64,000 nt of DNA from DAOUBP01 sp964474695 (GTDB lineage: Bacteria > Chloroflexota > Anaerolineae > CG2-30-64-16), in NCBI GenBank assembly GCA_964474695.1, contig CAYYTK010000029.1, positions 1 to 64,000 of the forward strand, in the 5' to 3' direction. Position numbers and translations under genes: made by a program. The notes under the pieces are model-generated. The model worked only from the letters and a program-made list of their open reading frames with translations. It searched no databases and was not told where the DNA came from. This document shows, piece by piece, positions 8,014-15,865 of this stretch (positions are counted from its first letter, which is position 1; each line of letters begins with the position of its first letter).

Positions 8014-8730
8014 TCAACCGCCCAGTTGCTCATAGAGCGGCGCCAGCTCGGCAATCGCCACCTTGAACTGCCCGTAGGTGCCCAGCCGCGCGGGCCGGTA
8101 GTCGCCGATGCCCACCGTGTGGCCGGCGAAGTTGAAGAGCTCCCAGATCTGCGCCAGCGCCTGCGGCTGCCGGTAGAGCGCCGCGTCCACCAGCACGGTG
8201 AAGGCGATCTCCCACCCTTCGGCGATCCGCGGCCGGCTGCGGATGATGCCCGCGCGCTGGATCACCGCGCGCATCTGGCTGATCTCGTAATCCGTCTCCA
8301 TGATCGGCGCGCCCCCGCGCGTCAGCGGCAGCTTCTCGCCGGGGATGATCAGCCCGGAGGCCAGCGGCACCTTGAGCGGCTTGCGGCCCACCCGGAAATC
8401 GCCGCGCGAGCAGCCTTCCAGGAAGCAGTTGCGCAGCGCCAGCGCGGGCATGTAGAGCTGGCCGGTGGGCAGAATGTACGCGCCCTGGCGGGCCTCGTCT
8501 TCGGGGGTCGGGATGTTCTTGCCGCGCGTGCTGGCGCCCACTCCGCGGCCCTCCCACATGCTGGCCGGGTTGTGCTGCAGGAGCGGGGTCACGCCGGTTG
8601 CGACGGCGTGCAGCTCCCAGTAATCGAAGCCCGGCCCGTAGGGCTGGGTCAAGGCCACCTGGATGTCAGGCAGCGAGCTGGTGGCCGGGAGCACGGTCTC
8701 GGCCTCGCGGGTGGTCTTCCTGGCTGTCAT
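8014..8730 (-). CDS. Conserved phage-type protein (GIGDYRP family)
   Basis: 238 residues. The pattern 'GYWELHAVATGVTPLLQHNPASM', 'YILPTGQLYMPALALRNCFLEG' and the closing 'GHTVGIGDYRPARLGTYGQFKV' recalls a phage/prophage protein family with a G-(I/L)-G-D-Y-R-P...G-x-(F/Y)-G-x-F ending (recalled, not searched). I cannot give a biochemical function. The ATG at 8730 has GGAGG nine bases upstream. It is the next gene after the nuclease-fold gene in the leftward operon and supports a phage/ICE origin of this block. Confidence 0.6.
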   Translation of the reverse strand: MTARKTTREAETVLPATSSLPDIQVALTQPYGPGFDYWELHAVATGVTPLLQHNPASMWEGRGVGASTRGKNIPTPEDEARQGAYILPTGQLYMPALALRNCFLEGCSRGDFRVGRKPLKVPLASGLIIPGEKLPLTRGGAPIMETDYEISQMRAVIQRAGIIRSRPRIAEGWEIAFTVLVDAALYRQPQALAQIWELFNFAGHTVGIGDYRPARLGTYGQFKVAIAELAPLYEQLGG

Positions 8731-8800
8731 GGTGTGTATCCTCCGGTGTTGTGATAGCGCCGGCGCGCGGGCGCCGGCCGTGTGGTGGGTTGGTCGGTGA

Positions 8801-9316
8801 TCAGGCTGGGCTGCCCGGCCAGGCCGCGTAGCCGCGCGGCGGTTTGGCCACGGTGAACAGCGAGCGCCGGCTTTCCAGGTCGCGGCGCAGCGCTTCCTCG
8901 TCGGCCTGCGCCAGCCAGCGCAGCCGCCGCGCGTTGTGCAGCGGGTCGATGGCGTCGAACAGCACTTCCGGGTCCATGCTGGCCAGCAGCTGCCGCCCGG
9001 TGCGCGTGTTGGGCAGGTGCGAGGTCAGCAGCAGGATCGGGCTCCAGCCGTGCGCGTGCAGCGCCTGCGCCTCGGCCAGCGCTTTCTTCAGGGTGTCGGT
9101 GCGCTGCACCCCCGGCCGCTGGCCGCGGTACGAGCCCTTGCAGGTGCTGTAGAAGCTGATGGCATGGCGGTTGGTGGCGATCAGGTCCACCTCCACGCCC
9201 GCGTCCGGCATATCAACGTGCTCGCCGTCGATGGTGAAACCGCAGTCGATCAGAATCGCGCGGCACAGGTTCTCGAACCAGATCCCCTGCGAGTGGCTAG
9301 CGGCTTGAAAGTTCAC
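8801..9316 (-). CDS. Restriction-endonuclease-like (PD-(D/E)xK) protein
   Basis: 171 residues starting at a GTG at 9316 with AGGAGG seven bases upstream, overlapping the end of the methyltransferase gene by 20 bases. HSQGIWFENLCRAILIDCGF, then DAGVEVDLIATNRHAISFYSTCKGS, gives the core of a PD-(D/E)xK nuclease fold: E-V-D-L on one strand and C-K-G-S in place of the usual E/QxK. The Mrr/DUF-type restriction-like family is plausible. Its pairing with a DNA methyltransferase suggests a restriction-modification or anti-host role, but the missing second acid leaves catalytic activity open. Confidence 0.6.
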   Translation of the reverse strand: MNFQAASHSQGIWFENLCRAILIDCGFTIDGEHVDMPDAGVEVDLIATNRHAISFYSTCKGSYRGQRPGVQRTDTLKKALAEAQALHAHGWSPILLLTSHLPNTRTGRQLLASMDPEVLFDAIDPLHNARRLRWLAQADEEALRRDLESRRSLFTVAKPPRGYAAWPGSPA

Positions 9317-11084
9317 GCGCACACCTCCTCTGCGCCAGCGCACAGTAGCTGGCATCGATGTCCACCAGCGTCGCCCGGCACCCCAGGCGCGCGGCGGCCA
9401 AACCGGTCGTGCCGGAGCCGGCGAACGGATCCAGGATCTGGGCGCCGGGGTAGGCATAGAAGCGGATCAGCCGTTCAGCGAGCGCCACCGGGAAGGGCGC
9501 GGGATGGCCGACCGCGCTCGCGCTTTCAGGCGCGATCTGCCAGTGGTCCTGCGCCAGCGTCATGAAGGTGTCGGCGTCGGGCATGAACGGCGAGTAAGGG
9601 CCGGAGGCGTCGCGGCGCAGGCAGCCGTCCGGCACTTGGAGGTGACTCGACCCCTTGTGCGCCACCACGATCGTCTCGGTGGTGTCGCGCAAGGACGGAT
9701 CGGTGGGCAGGCGGAAGGAGCCCCAGGTCACCCGGTTGCCGCAGGTGCCCTTGTCCCAGATGATCTGTCCCCGTAACGTCAGGCCAGCTTCCGCCAGCAG
9801 GCCGGCCACCCGGCTGGCCAGCGGCCGCCAGGGGTTGCGCCCCACGCCCGCCGGCACGATCACGGCGATCCGGCCGCCGTCCACCAGGATCGCGCGGCAC
9901 TCGCCGAACGATTCCCGCAGCAAGGCGATATACGCGTCGTCAGCCAGGCCGTCGTCGTGGCTGTGATAGTCGATGCCCACGTTGTAGGGCGGCGAGGTGA
10001 TGATGAGGTGGACGGAGCCGGGCGGCAGGAGCGCCGCCAGCCGCCGCGCGTCTCCCCGGATGATGCTGATCGGGCCGAGATCATAGACGTGGTTCATGGG
10101 CCAGTCGAGGATGGCTTCCGGGGTCAGAGAACAGGGGTCGGTGGCCAGAAGACAGGGATCAGGCGCTGGTCCAACCGCGACCTGCTGATCCCTGACCGCT
10201 GTCTCCCCGCTCTGAGCACCTTTGGTGTGACCACTGTCTCCTGACCACTGATCACTGTCCCCTGCTTCCTGACCACTGACTCCTGCCGCCTGGTCACTGA
10301 CCGGCAGGCTGGCCTGCACGATCTTGCAGGCCGCCAGGACATCGCGGTTGCGGAACGGCGCCGGCAGCGCGCCGCTGGTCAGCAGCGCATTGAGATGGTC
10401 CAGGCCGGCCGTGCTTCGGGCCGCGATCTCGGCCAGGATCGCCGTGCGGGCCTCCACAAGGGCGGCGGTGCTGGCCAGCCACTCCTCGATGCCTGGCACC
10501 AGCGCCTCCGGTGTGGCCGCCGCATCCCGTTCGGACGGCGGCGCCGGGTCCGGGGGCATCTCATCCGTCATTGCTTGATTTATGTCAATATAAACTTCGG
10601 TCTGCCCATCCCACAGCGTCACGCCCGTGCTGGTCTCCGTCTCCAACGGCTCGTCCTCCGGCAGCGGTGCGGCCTGGTGCAGGGCCACGATCTCCAGCGC
10701 CCGGCTGTAGGTGATGGCCTCCCCCGCGGCGGCCCGCGCCAGCGCCTCGGTGCGCGCCATCGGTGGCGTAGCGGGCGCAGCCAGGAGGTAGAGTGCGGAG
10801 GGGGCAAATGTCGCAATTTGCGACATTTCAGAATCTGAAAACGTTTCAGCCACCTGCATGAAGCGATTGGCGGTGCTGCGATGCCAGCCGAACTCGACGT
10901 TCAGCCAATCCAGGAACTGGCCGTGGCCCAGCTGTGCTTTCACCTCGGCCAGCTTGCGGCCGATCGCGATGATGTCCTCGGCGCTGCGGCGCAGCAGCGA
11001 CTGGATTTCCTGCGTGCGTTGCCGCACCAGCGCGCCGGTTTCGGCGTCGAGTGCGGCGTAGTCAAACAAGGGGGTCTGGCTCAT
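9297..11084 (-). CDS. DUF3102-DNA methyltransferase fusion (beta class)
   Basis: About 595 residues from the ATG at 11084 (MSQTPLFDYAALD), with GAGG eight bases upstream. Residues 15-80 are a DUF3102-like domain (IIAIGRKLAEVKAQLGHGQFLDWLNVEFGWHRSTANRFMQ), common in phage and plasmid proteins. A long linker (about 150-330) includes a repeat-derived Ser/Gln/Gly segment. The C-terminal 260 residues are an amino-methyltransferase with motif IV TSPPYNVGIDY and motif I DPFAGSGTTGLAAARLG in beta-class order. TSPPY indicates N4-cytosine or N6-adenine methylation. Together with the adjacent nuclease-fold gene it may form a modification system of the element. Confidence 0.85.
   Translation of the reverse strand: MSQTPLFDYAALDAETGALVRQRTQEIQSLLRRSAEDIIAIGRKLAEVKAQLGHGQFLDWLNVEFGWHRSTANRFMQVAETFSDSEMSQIATFAPSALYLLAAPATPPMARTEALARAAAGEAITYSRALEIVALHQAAPLPEDEPLETETSTGVTLWDGQTEVYIDINQAMTDEMPPDPAPPSERDAAATPEALVPGIEEWLASTAALVEARTAILAEIAARSTAGLDHLNALLTSGALPAPFRNRDVLAACKIVQASLPVSDQAAGVSGQEAGDSDQWSGDSGHTKGAQSGETAVRDQQVAVGPAPDPCLLATDPCSLTPEAILDWPMNHVYDLGPISIIRGDARRLAALLPPGSVHLIITSPPYNVGIDYHSHDDGLADDAYIALLRESFGECRAILVDGGRIAVIVPAGVGRNPWRPLASRVAGLLAEAGLTLRGQIIWDKGTCGNRVTWGSFRLPTDPSLRDTTETIVVAHKGSSHLQVPDGCLRRDASGPYSPFMPDADTFMTLAQDHWQIAPESASAVGHPAPFPVALAERLIRFYAYPGAQILDPFAGSGTTGLAAARLGCRATLVDIDASYCALAQRRCARELSSR
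10125..10310. repeat. Repeat-derived linker within the methyltransferase gene
   Basis: The plus strand shows recurring CTGACCACTG / CTGATCACTG / CTGATCCCTG / CTGACTCCTG units. These look like a low-complexity dispersed repeat rather than protein-coding signal. They translate in frame into a disordered linker (SDQ/SGQ/SGD motifs) of the DUF3102-methyltransferase fusion. Confidence 0.55.
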
Positions 11085-11162
11085 GATCATCCTCACGGTG
11101 CGTAGTGCGGCCCACGCGGCCGGTGTTGCCTTGGCAGGTGCGTGCTGTGGCGGCGGGTAGGC

Positions 11163-12296
11163 TCACACCCAGCCCGCCAGAAGCGCGTCGTCGGCCACGG
11201 CCGTGGTCAGGCGCGTCAGGTAACGCTGCGTCACGGACGGTCGCGCGTGCTCCAGCCGGCGGCCCAGCCCGTTGGCGTCGCCGCCGACAGCCAGGTACTT
11301 GCGGGCGAAGGTGTGGCGCAGGTCGCGCAGGTGATACTGCTGCGGCTGAGCCACCCCGGCCAGCCGCAGCCGCCGGCGCAGGATGTTGTTGGCCTGCCGG
11401 CCGCTGATGGGCCGCCGGGCATCGGGCCGCGCGTTGCGAAAGTTCGCCACGCCGTCGCAGCGCAGCGGCAGCCACACGGGCTCCCCGGCAGCCAGCGGCC
11501 AGCGGCCGGCCAGCGCCAGGTAGTGACGGATCGCATGGCCGGCCGCGGGCGGCAGCGGCGCCTGCGCTTGGGCCGCACCCCGCTGCCACAGATCCACGAC
11601 CGTCCCATCCTCTGCATCCGCCCGGCCTGCCCAGCGCAGCCCCACCAGGGCCGCCGTCTGCCAACCGGTGGTCAACGCGGTGAGCAAGAGCGCCTGGTCG
11701 CGCGCGCCGTTCAGGCTGGCGGTGTCGATGCGGCCGAGCATGTGCTGCACGGTGGCATCCGGCAGGGGTTGGGGGCCTTTTGCTGACACGACCCGGGGCC
11801 GCCGGACGGCTTCGTTGCGGAAGGGATTGCTGCGCAGCCGGCCGTGGCGGTCGGTGAGCAGCTCAGGGGCTTGGCGGGCGATAAAGTCGTACAGGCTGGC
11901 GCAAGCGGCGAGGCGCGAGACGATGGTGCTGGCCGCCTGGCCGCGCGCCCGCAGGCTGGCGATCCAGGCGTTGACGTCGTCGCTGGTGATGCGGTGCGGG
12001 TCGCAGTCCGCGCCCATGAACTGGCGAAAGGCGGCCCATGAGGTCCGATAATGGCGGCGGGTGTGCGGGCTGACCTGCCCCGTGAGCCAGGCGCGCTCGG
12101 CGGCCGGCCAGGCGGACGGCAAGGGGTCGGGGGGTGTCCGTGTCCCCGCAGCAGCAGGCCGGGCGTGGTCGGCGGGGGGCAGCGTCAGGCGGGACCCAGC
12201 GCCGTGCCCAGGCGCCGGCAGGTCCCCAGGCGCGCCCGGTGTGGCCACGCCCCTCCCTGTTCTCGCACAAGATGTGACATCAAGCCGTTGTGTCAT
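11163..12296 (-). CDS. Tyrosine recombinase/phage integrase with altered catalytic residues
   Basis: 377 residues from the ATG at 12296 (MTQRLDVTSCARTG) with GGGAGG upstream. A SAM-like N-terminal core-binding domain (TGQVSPHTRRHYRTSWAAFRQFM...ITSDDVNAWIASLRARGQAASTI) precedes a catalytic domain ending HLRDLRHTFARKYL and LEHARPSVTQRYL, with the Tyr nucleophile present. The box I arginine position (normally TGLRxxEL) reads TGWQTAAL, so it is Gln. The HxLRH motif reads R-D-L-R-H. It is therefore either a divergent or an impaired recombinase. It is the first gene of the leftward mobile block and faces away from the XRE gene, the usual integrase/repressor arrangement. Confidence 0.8.
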   Translation of the reverse strand: MTQRLDVTSCARTGRGVATPGAPGDLPAPGHGAGSRLTLPPADHARPAAAGTRTPPDPLPSAWPAAERAWLTGQVSPHTRRHYRTSWAAFRQFMGADCDPHRITSDDVNAWIASLRARGQAASTIVSRLAACASLYDFIARQAPELLTDRHGRLRSNPFRNEAVRRPRVVSAKGPQPLPDATVQHMLGRIDTASLNGARDQALLLTALTTGWQTAALVGLRWAGRADAEDGTVVDLWQRGAAQAQAPLPPAAGHAIRHYLALAGRWPLAAGEPVWLPLRCDGVANFRNARPDARRPISGRQANNILRRRLRLAGVAQPQQYHLRDLRHTFARKYLAVGGDANGLGRRLEHARPSVTQRYLTRLTTAVADDALLAGWV

Positions 12297-12339
12297 AGCC
12301 CGCCTCCCTGCAAAGGTGACCTGCGTGAACGATCTTGTT

Positions 12340-12374
12340 GTAGCCACTGGCAGCGCTTGGGGACCACTGGCTAC
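12340..12374. promoter_or_regulatory. Inverted repeat, possible operator upstream of the integrase
   Basis: GTAGCCACTGG and CCACTGGCTAC face each other across 13 bases, with one mismatched pair. It lies 44-78 bases upstream of the integrase ATG. The size and position suit a repressor operator, possibly for the neighbouring XRE protein; this is inference. Confidence 0.4.
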
Positions 12375-12684
12375 TGTGACGCTGCGCCAACTTTATGGTA
12401 TGATTGTCTTCACCTGATACATGTGTTCCGCCAGCCAGCTGGCGTCGGGGCTCCGCCTGTCTACGCAGATACGCGATCTGTTTTACCAGACGACGACCCC
12501 GTAAAAAAGGCCGTCGGAACGGCATGCTGGAGCAGGACTTCACCGGTTCGGTAGACAAAAGTCGGTAACTGCGACTTGGCCGCAGTTGGCTTGGCGCGTG
12601 GCGTTGGCTCGCTACCCACTGCGTAACGCGACTGCGCGGGCGACGCTGCCCACGGCTGTCACGTCATACCGAGTAAGCCTTCCC

Positions 12685-12696
12685 GAACAGGTGTTC
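12685..12696. promoter_or_regulatory. LexA-type SOS box (GAAC-N4-GTTC)
   Basis: GAACAGGTGTTC is a perfect match to the Gram-positive-type LexA (DinR) box GAAC-N4-GTTC. It lies about 100 bases before the XRE regulator ATG. A second perfect box occurs 590 bases further on. Confidence 0.5.
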
Positions 12697-12792
12697 TTTA
12701 TCCTACACGATCTACGCGCTGCTGTCAAATCCGGTCCGGGCCGCTTGCGCGTCCAGGCTGGCGGCACAGCGGCTCGCACAAGGAGCACACAC

Positions 12793-13155
12793 ATGACCCA
12801 GTCGCAAAACCCGCTGGCTGACTGGTTGATCCAGGCCTGTGAGACGCGCGGCCTCTCATGGGCCGAAGCCTCTCGGCGGGCCGGCCTGTACCACGGCGCG
12901 ATCTCGGCGATCGTACGCGGCACGCAGCCCGGCCTGGAGATCTGCAAGGGGCTGGCCGCCTTCTTCGGCGTCCCGCCGGAAGACGTGCTGCGCATGGCCG
13001 GGCACCTGACGCCGAACCGCACCAAAACCTGGCCGCCAGAACTGATGGCGCTGGTGCAAGAGGTGGAGCGTCTGCCACTCCCGATGCAGCGCGCCGCGAT
13101 CCGGGCCTGGCGCGCCGTGCTCGAAGGCATCGCGGCCGGGCGAGTGACCGAATAG
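12793..13155 (+). CDS. XRE-family helix-turn-helix regulator
   Basis: 120 residues from the ATG at 12793 with AAGGAG upstream. Residues 8-70 are a Cro/CI-type HTH: LADWLIQACETRGLSWAEASRRAGLYHGAISAIVRGTQPGLEICKGLAAFFGVPPEDVLRMAG. The rest is a short helical tail without a LexA-type autoprotease or metallopeptidase domain. Divergent placement beside a tyrosine recombinase is typical of a mobile-element immunity or excision regulator. The SOS box in its upstream region would make it damage-responsive. Its operator is unknown; the inverted repeat at 12340-12374 is a candidate. Confidence 0.85.
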   Translation: MTQSQNPLADWLIQACETRGLSWAEASRRAGLYHGAISAIVRGTQPGLEICKGLAAFFGVPPEDVLRMAGHLTPNRTKTWPPELMALVQEVERLPLPMQRAAIRAWRAVLEGIAAGRVTE

Positions 13156-13262
13156 GGCGACAGGCCTGCCCCCGGCCGCTGCGCGCGCCCGGCCTCTCCG
13201 CGACTCGCAGCAGGCGTCCCGATCAGCGGATGTTGGCGCCCGCGCGTGCTGTTGTCTCCGAT

Positions 13263-13291
13263 TTGCATTCCGAACATTTGTTCACTATAAT
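13263..13291 (+). promoter_or_regulatory. Sigma-70-type promoter with embedded SOS box
   Basis: TTGCAT at 13263-13268, a 17-base spacer and a perfect TATAAT at 13286-13291. The spacer contains GAACATTTGTTC (13272-13283), a perfect GAAC-N4-GTTC LexA box positioned to block RNA polymerase. The promoter points at the M16 peptidase gene 43 bases downstream. Confidence 0.7.
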
Positions 13292-13333
13292 CCTCTTGCT
13301 GACCAGCGTGTGAACTGGTCGACAAGAGGGCTT

Positions 13334-14755
13334 ATGGCAACGGATACGAATCGGGAAACGGCAGCCCCCGCGCTGGAAGCTCAAGTCTGGCAGCTCACGC
13401 TGGCCAACGGTCTCCGCATTTGGGGCGAAACCAGGCCGCACAGCGCCACCCTCGCCGCTCACCTGGTTGTCGGCGCCGGCTCCCGACATGCCGCCCGCGG
13501 CCAGGCGGGCCTGCCCCATTTCGTCGAGCACCTCCTCTTCAGTGGCACAGAGCGCTGGCCCGAAGCGCGCCTGCATGCGATCCTCCAGGACAAGGGCGGC
13601 GAATTCGGCGGTTGGACGGGCCTGGACATGGCCGGCTACTGGGTCCAGATCCCGCAACGCCGGCTGGCGTTGGCCCTCAAGTGGCTGGCGCAACTGGTTT
13701 TCCACCCCAGCTTCCCGGAACACAAACTCGCCAAGGAACGCCAGGCCATCGCCAGCGAACGCTCGCTGCTTGACCCCCAACTGCTCCGGATCTTGCGGCG
13801 CCTGCGCCTGACTGAGGAACTCGACCTGGCCATCGACGCCCGGCTTTTCGGGTATGACCCGGCGGACGCCCTCGGCGACGACGCGCACATCGGCGGCTTT
13901 ACCCGCGCTGAGTTGGTGGACTTCCATTGGCAACGCTACACGCCGGCCAATGCCGGCCTGGTCATCGTCGGCAACGTCGCCCAAGAGCAAGTCGCCGCCC
14001 TGGCTGAGCGCTACTTCGGCGACCTGGCAGCGCGCGCTGCGCCGCCCGTGCCGCCTCCGAAATACCTCGTGGGTCCCCACACGGTCGCGGTGCACGGCCC
14101 CACCGAACACCACCAGGTCACCCTGGCGATGGGCGCCCGCACGGTGGGCTGCACCCACGCCGATCGCTGGCCGCTGGAGCTCCTGGAGGACATCCTGAGC
14201 CAACGCCTGCTCGCCGAATTGCGGTTCCGGCGCGGCTTGACCTATACGCCGTGGGCTTACAACGTCTTCCATCGCGCGAGCGGCTACTTTGCGGCCGAAG
14301 TCACAGTCGCGGATCGCCACGAAGAATGGGCGCGCGACACACTGCAGGGCGAGATCGCAGAGATCGCGCAAGGCAAGGGCACGTTGAGCCACCGCGCGGT
14401 CCGCCAGGCGGCGCAACGCGTCTGGGCCAATTGGGGCGCCAACGACGAAAACAACTTCGCGCGCAGCGAGACGCTGGCCGATCTGATCCTGGACTGGCCG
14501 GCGGACCAGCCACCCCCCGACATCGCGGCCGCGCTGGCGGCCGTGACGCCGGCCGACATCACCCGCGTGGTGCGGACTTACTTCGTGCCCGAACGGCGGT
14601 TCCAGGGCCGCCACAGCCCCATCTTCGCCCTGGACAACCTGGAGGAGAGCCTCGCAGCCCGGGTGCGCGACGCCAAACGGCTGGCGCTCTTTGGCCTGGG
14701 CGCCGCGGCGGTTAACCTGATCTGGCGCCGCGTGGTGCGGCCGGGGAGGCAGTGA
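13334..14755 (+). CDS. M16 family zinc metallopeptidase (pitrilysin/processing-peptidase type)
   Basis: 473 residues from the ATG at 13334 (MATDTNRETA), preceded by AGAGGG. The inverted zinc motif HFVEH is at residues 62-66, and the third ligand Glu142 lies exactly 76 residues after His66, in QAIASERS, the canonical HxxEH-x76-E of M16 peptidases. An N-terminal M16 domain and a C-terminal M16_C half (about 190-400) are both present, so this is the single-chain-half size (about 45-50 kDa) usual for bacterial M16B proteins. It has no signal peptide and is probably cytoplasmic. An SOS-box promoter lies directly upstream, an unusual regulation for this family. Confidence 0.9.
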   Translation: MATDTNRETAAPALEAQVWQLTLANGLRIWGETRPHSATLAAHLVVGAGSRHAARGQAGLPHFVEHLLFSGTERWPEARLHAILQDKGGEFGGWTGLDMAGYWVQIPQRRLALALKWLAQLVFHPSFPEHKLAKERQAIASERSLLDPQLLRILRRLRLTEELDLAIDARLFGYDPADALGDDAHIGGFTRAELVDFHWQRYTPANAGLVIVGNVAQEQVAALAERYFGDLAARAAPPVPPPKYLVGPHTVAVHGPTEHHQVTLAMGARTVGCTHADRWPLELLEDILSQRLLAELRFRRGLTYTPWAYNVFHRASGYFAAEVTVADRHEEWARDTLQGEIAEIAQGKGTLSHRAVRQAAQRVWANWGANDENNFARSETLADLILDWPADQPPPDIAAALAAVTPADITRVVRTYFVPERRFQGRHSPIFALDNLEESLAARVRDAKRLALFGLGAAAVNLIWRRVVRPGRQ

Positions 14756-14761
14756 AACAGC

Positions 14762-15157
14762 ATGGCAACCGATACTCGAAAATCTACGACCGACCCGGCG
14801 CCCAAAGCCGGCGCCACTACCTCCCCACGCACAAATGAAGAAGCACGCCCCGGCGCAGAACGTGCCGGGAAGCAGCAAAGCGCCGATCCGGCCAAACGCG
14901 CCAAACCGCCCACTCAGCAGCCGCGCAAGACCGCACAGAAGCCCAAACGCCAGCCCTATCATGTGGAGATCACGGCGCTCGCCGACAACACCGCGGAGTT
15001 GCCGTCGCCCGTGCGCGAGCGCGCCATCCAGGCTGTGCGTGCGCTGGTGGGCCTGTTCGGATGGGTCTGGCGGGAGTTGCGCCGTCGCATCGCGCATCAG
15101 GACACCGGTGAGGAGCTCGCTGCGCCGGATGACGCCGGGCCGCCAGAGCGCGACTGA
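14762..15157 (+). CDS. Small hypothetical protein with basic disordered N-terminus
   Basis: 131 residues, starting seven bases after the M16 stop with GGGGAGG upstream. Residues 1-65 are Lys/Ala/Pro-rich and probably disordered. Residues 66-110 form an amphipathic helical segment (SPVRERAIQAVRALVGLFGWVWRELRRRIAH) that could lie on a membrane. I do not recognise a family. It is probably co-transcribed with the M16 gene. Confidence 0.55.
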   Translation: MATDTRKSTTDPAPKAGATTSPRTNEEARPGAERAGKQQSADPAKRAKPPTQQPRKTAQKPKRQPYHVEITALADNTAELPSPVRERAIQAVRALVGLFGWVWRELRRRIAHQDTGEELAAPDDAGPPERD

Positions 15158-15287
15158 ACATCCCCTACGGCTATTGCGCGTGCGCGGATGGCAGCGCCGC
15201 GTCGCTGGCGCAGGCAGCAGAGACCGTCCGCACGATCGTGGATCTCGCCAGCGAGGGCTTGAGCGAGACTGCAACGGCCAAGAGAAA

Positions 15288-15309
15288 CGCCCGACGGGTG
15301 TGTCGGGCG
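15288..15309. terminator. Terminator-like hairpin after the M16 operon
   Basis: CGCCCGAC-gggtgt-GTCGGGCG forms a perfect 8-bp GC-rich stem with a 6-base loop. No T-run follows, so it may be a weak terminator or an mRNA-stabilising hairpin. Confidence 0.5.
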
Positions 15310-15616
15310 TAAGGTGGCAGGCTGGTGAGCTCGCCGTGGGTGTGACCGCGGGTGTGCGTGTCACATGATAGCCGGGTCGGACCCGATCTGTAGATCAGGC
15401 GTGGACTCCGGAGCGGTCGCTGGTCGGATGATGCCGGCGGTGAGCTGGATACGGTAGTCAGGCGACGCCACGGCCGGTGCGGTTGCCCTGGCACGAGCGT
15501 GCTTTCCAGATCGTACGCGCCGCCACAGGTCTGGTCTGCGACGAGTTTTCAGACTGTGCCAAGGCCATTCCGCTTGTGTCTCCCGTCGCCAACGGCTATC
15601 GCCATTGCCGCGGCAT

Positions 15617-15646
15617 TTGTCAATTCGAGGGTTATCCCGGTATAAT
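15617..15646 (+). promoter_or_regulatory. Sigma-70-type promoter for the giant-protein operon
   Basis: TTGTCA (15617-15622), an 18-base spacer and a perfect TATAAT (15641-15646), pointing at the 2948-residue secreted protein. Confidence 0.65.
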
Positions 15647-15865
15647 CCGTCTATCGGAAGCACGATAGCGGGCAGACATGGTTGTCCCACCAGATGTCCG
15701 CTGGCCACCGGTTACTGAGCTGCTGCAATACAGCCTTCCTCTACAGTCTCCGTTGCGAGCGGACAGCTTCGATGGCGTCCTGCGCGCCCGCCTGCCCTTT
15801 CACCTCAATAGGCCATGATAGCCAACAATCGAGCATTCCAGAGTTGCGACATACGGAGGTAACCC

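Larger units (their letters stand above)
12297..12792. other. Divergent intergenic control region between integrase and XRE genes
   Basis: About 500 bases with no supported gene. It contains the imperfect inverted repeat at 12340-12374 and the GAAC-N4-GTTC box at 12685-12696, both listed separately. It must carry the promoters of the leftward integrase block and the rightward XRE gene, but no convincing consensus -35/-10 pair is visible. Confidence 0.5.
15158..15865. other. Intergenic region upstream of the giant secreted-protein genes
   Basis: About 700 bases with no supported gene. It contains a hairpin at 15288-15309 and a good promoter at 15617-15646, leaving a leader of roughly 210 bases before the 15866 ATG. 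Short reading frames here lack ribosome sites and family signatures. Confidence 0.5.

Noticed and set aside
13223..15364. Minus-strand 713-codon open frame
   Set aside because: Antisense to the M16 peptidase gene, whose HxxEH-x76-E motif, promoter and ribosome site show the plus strand is coding.
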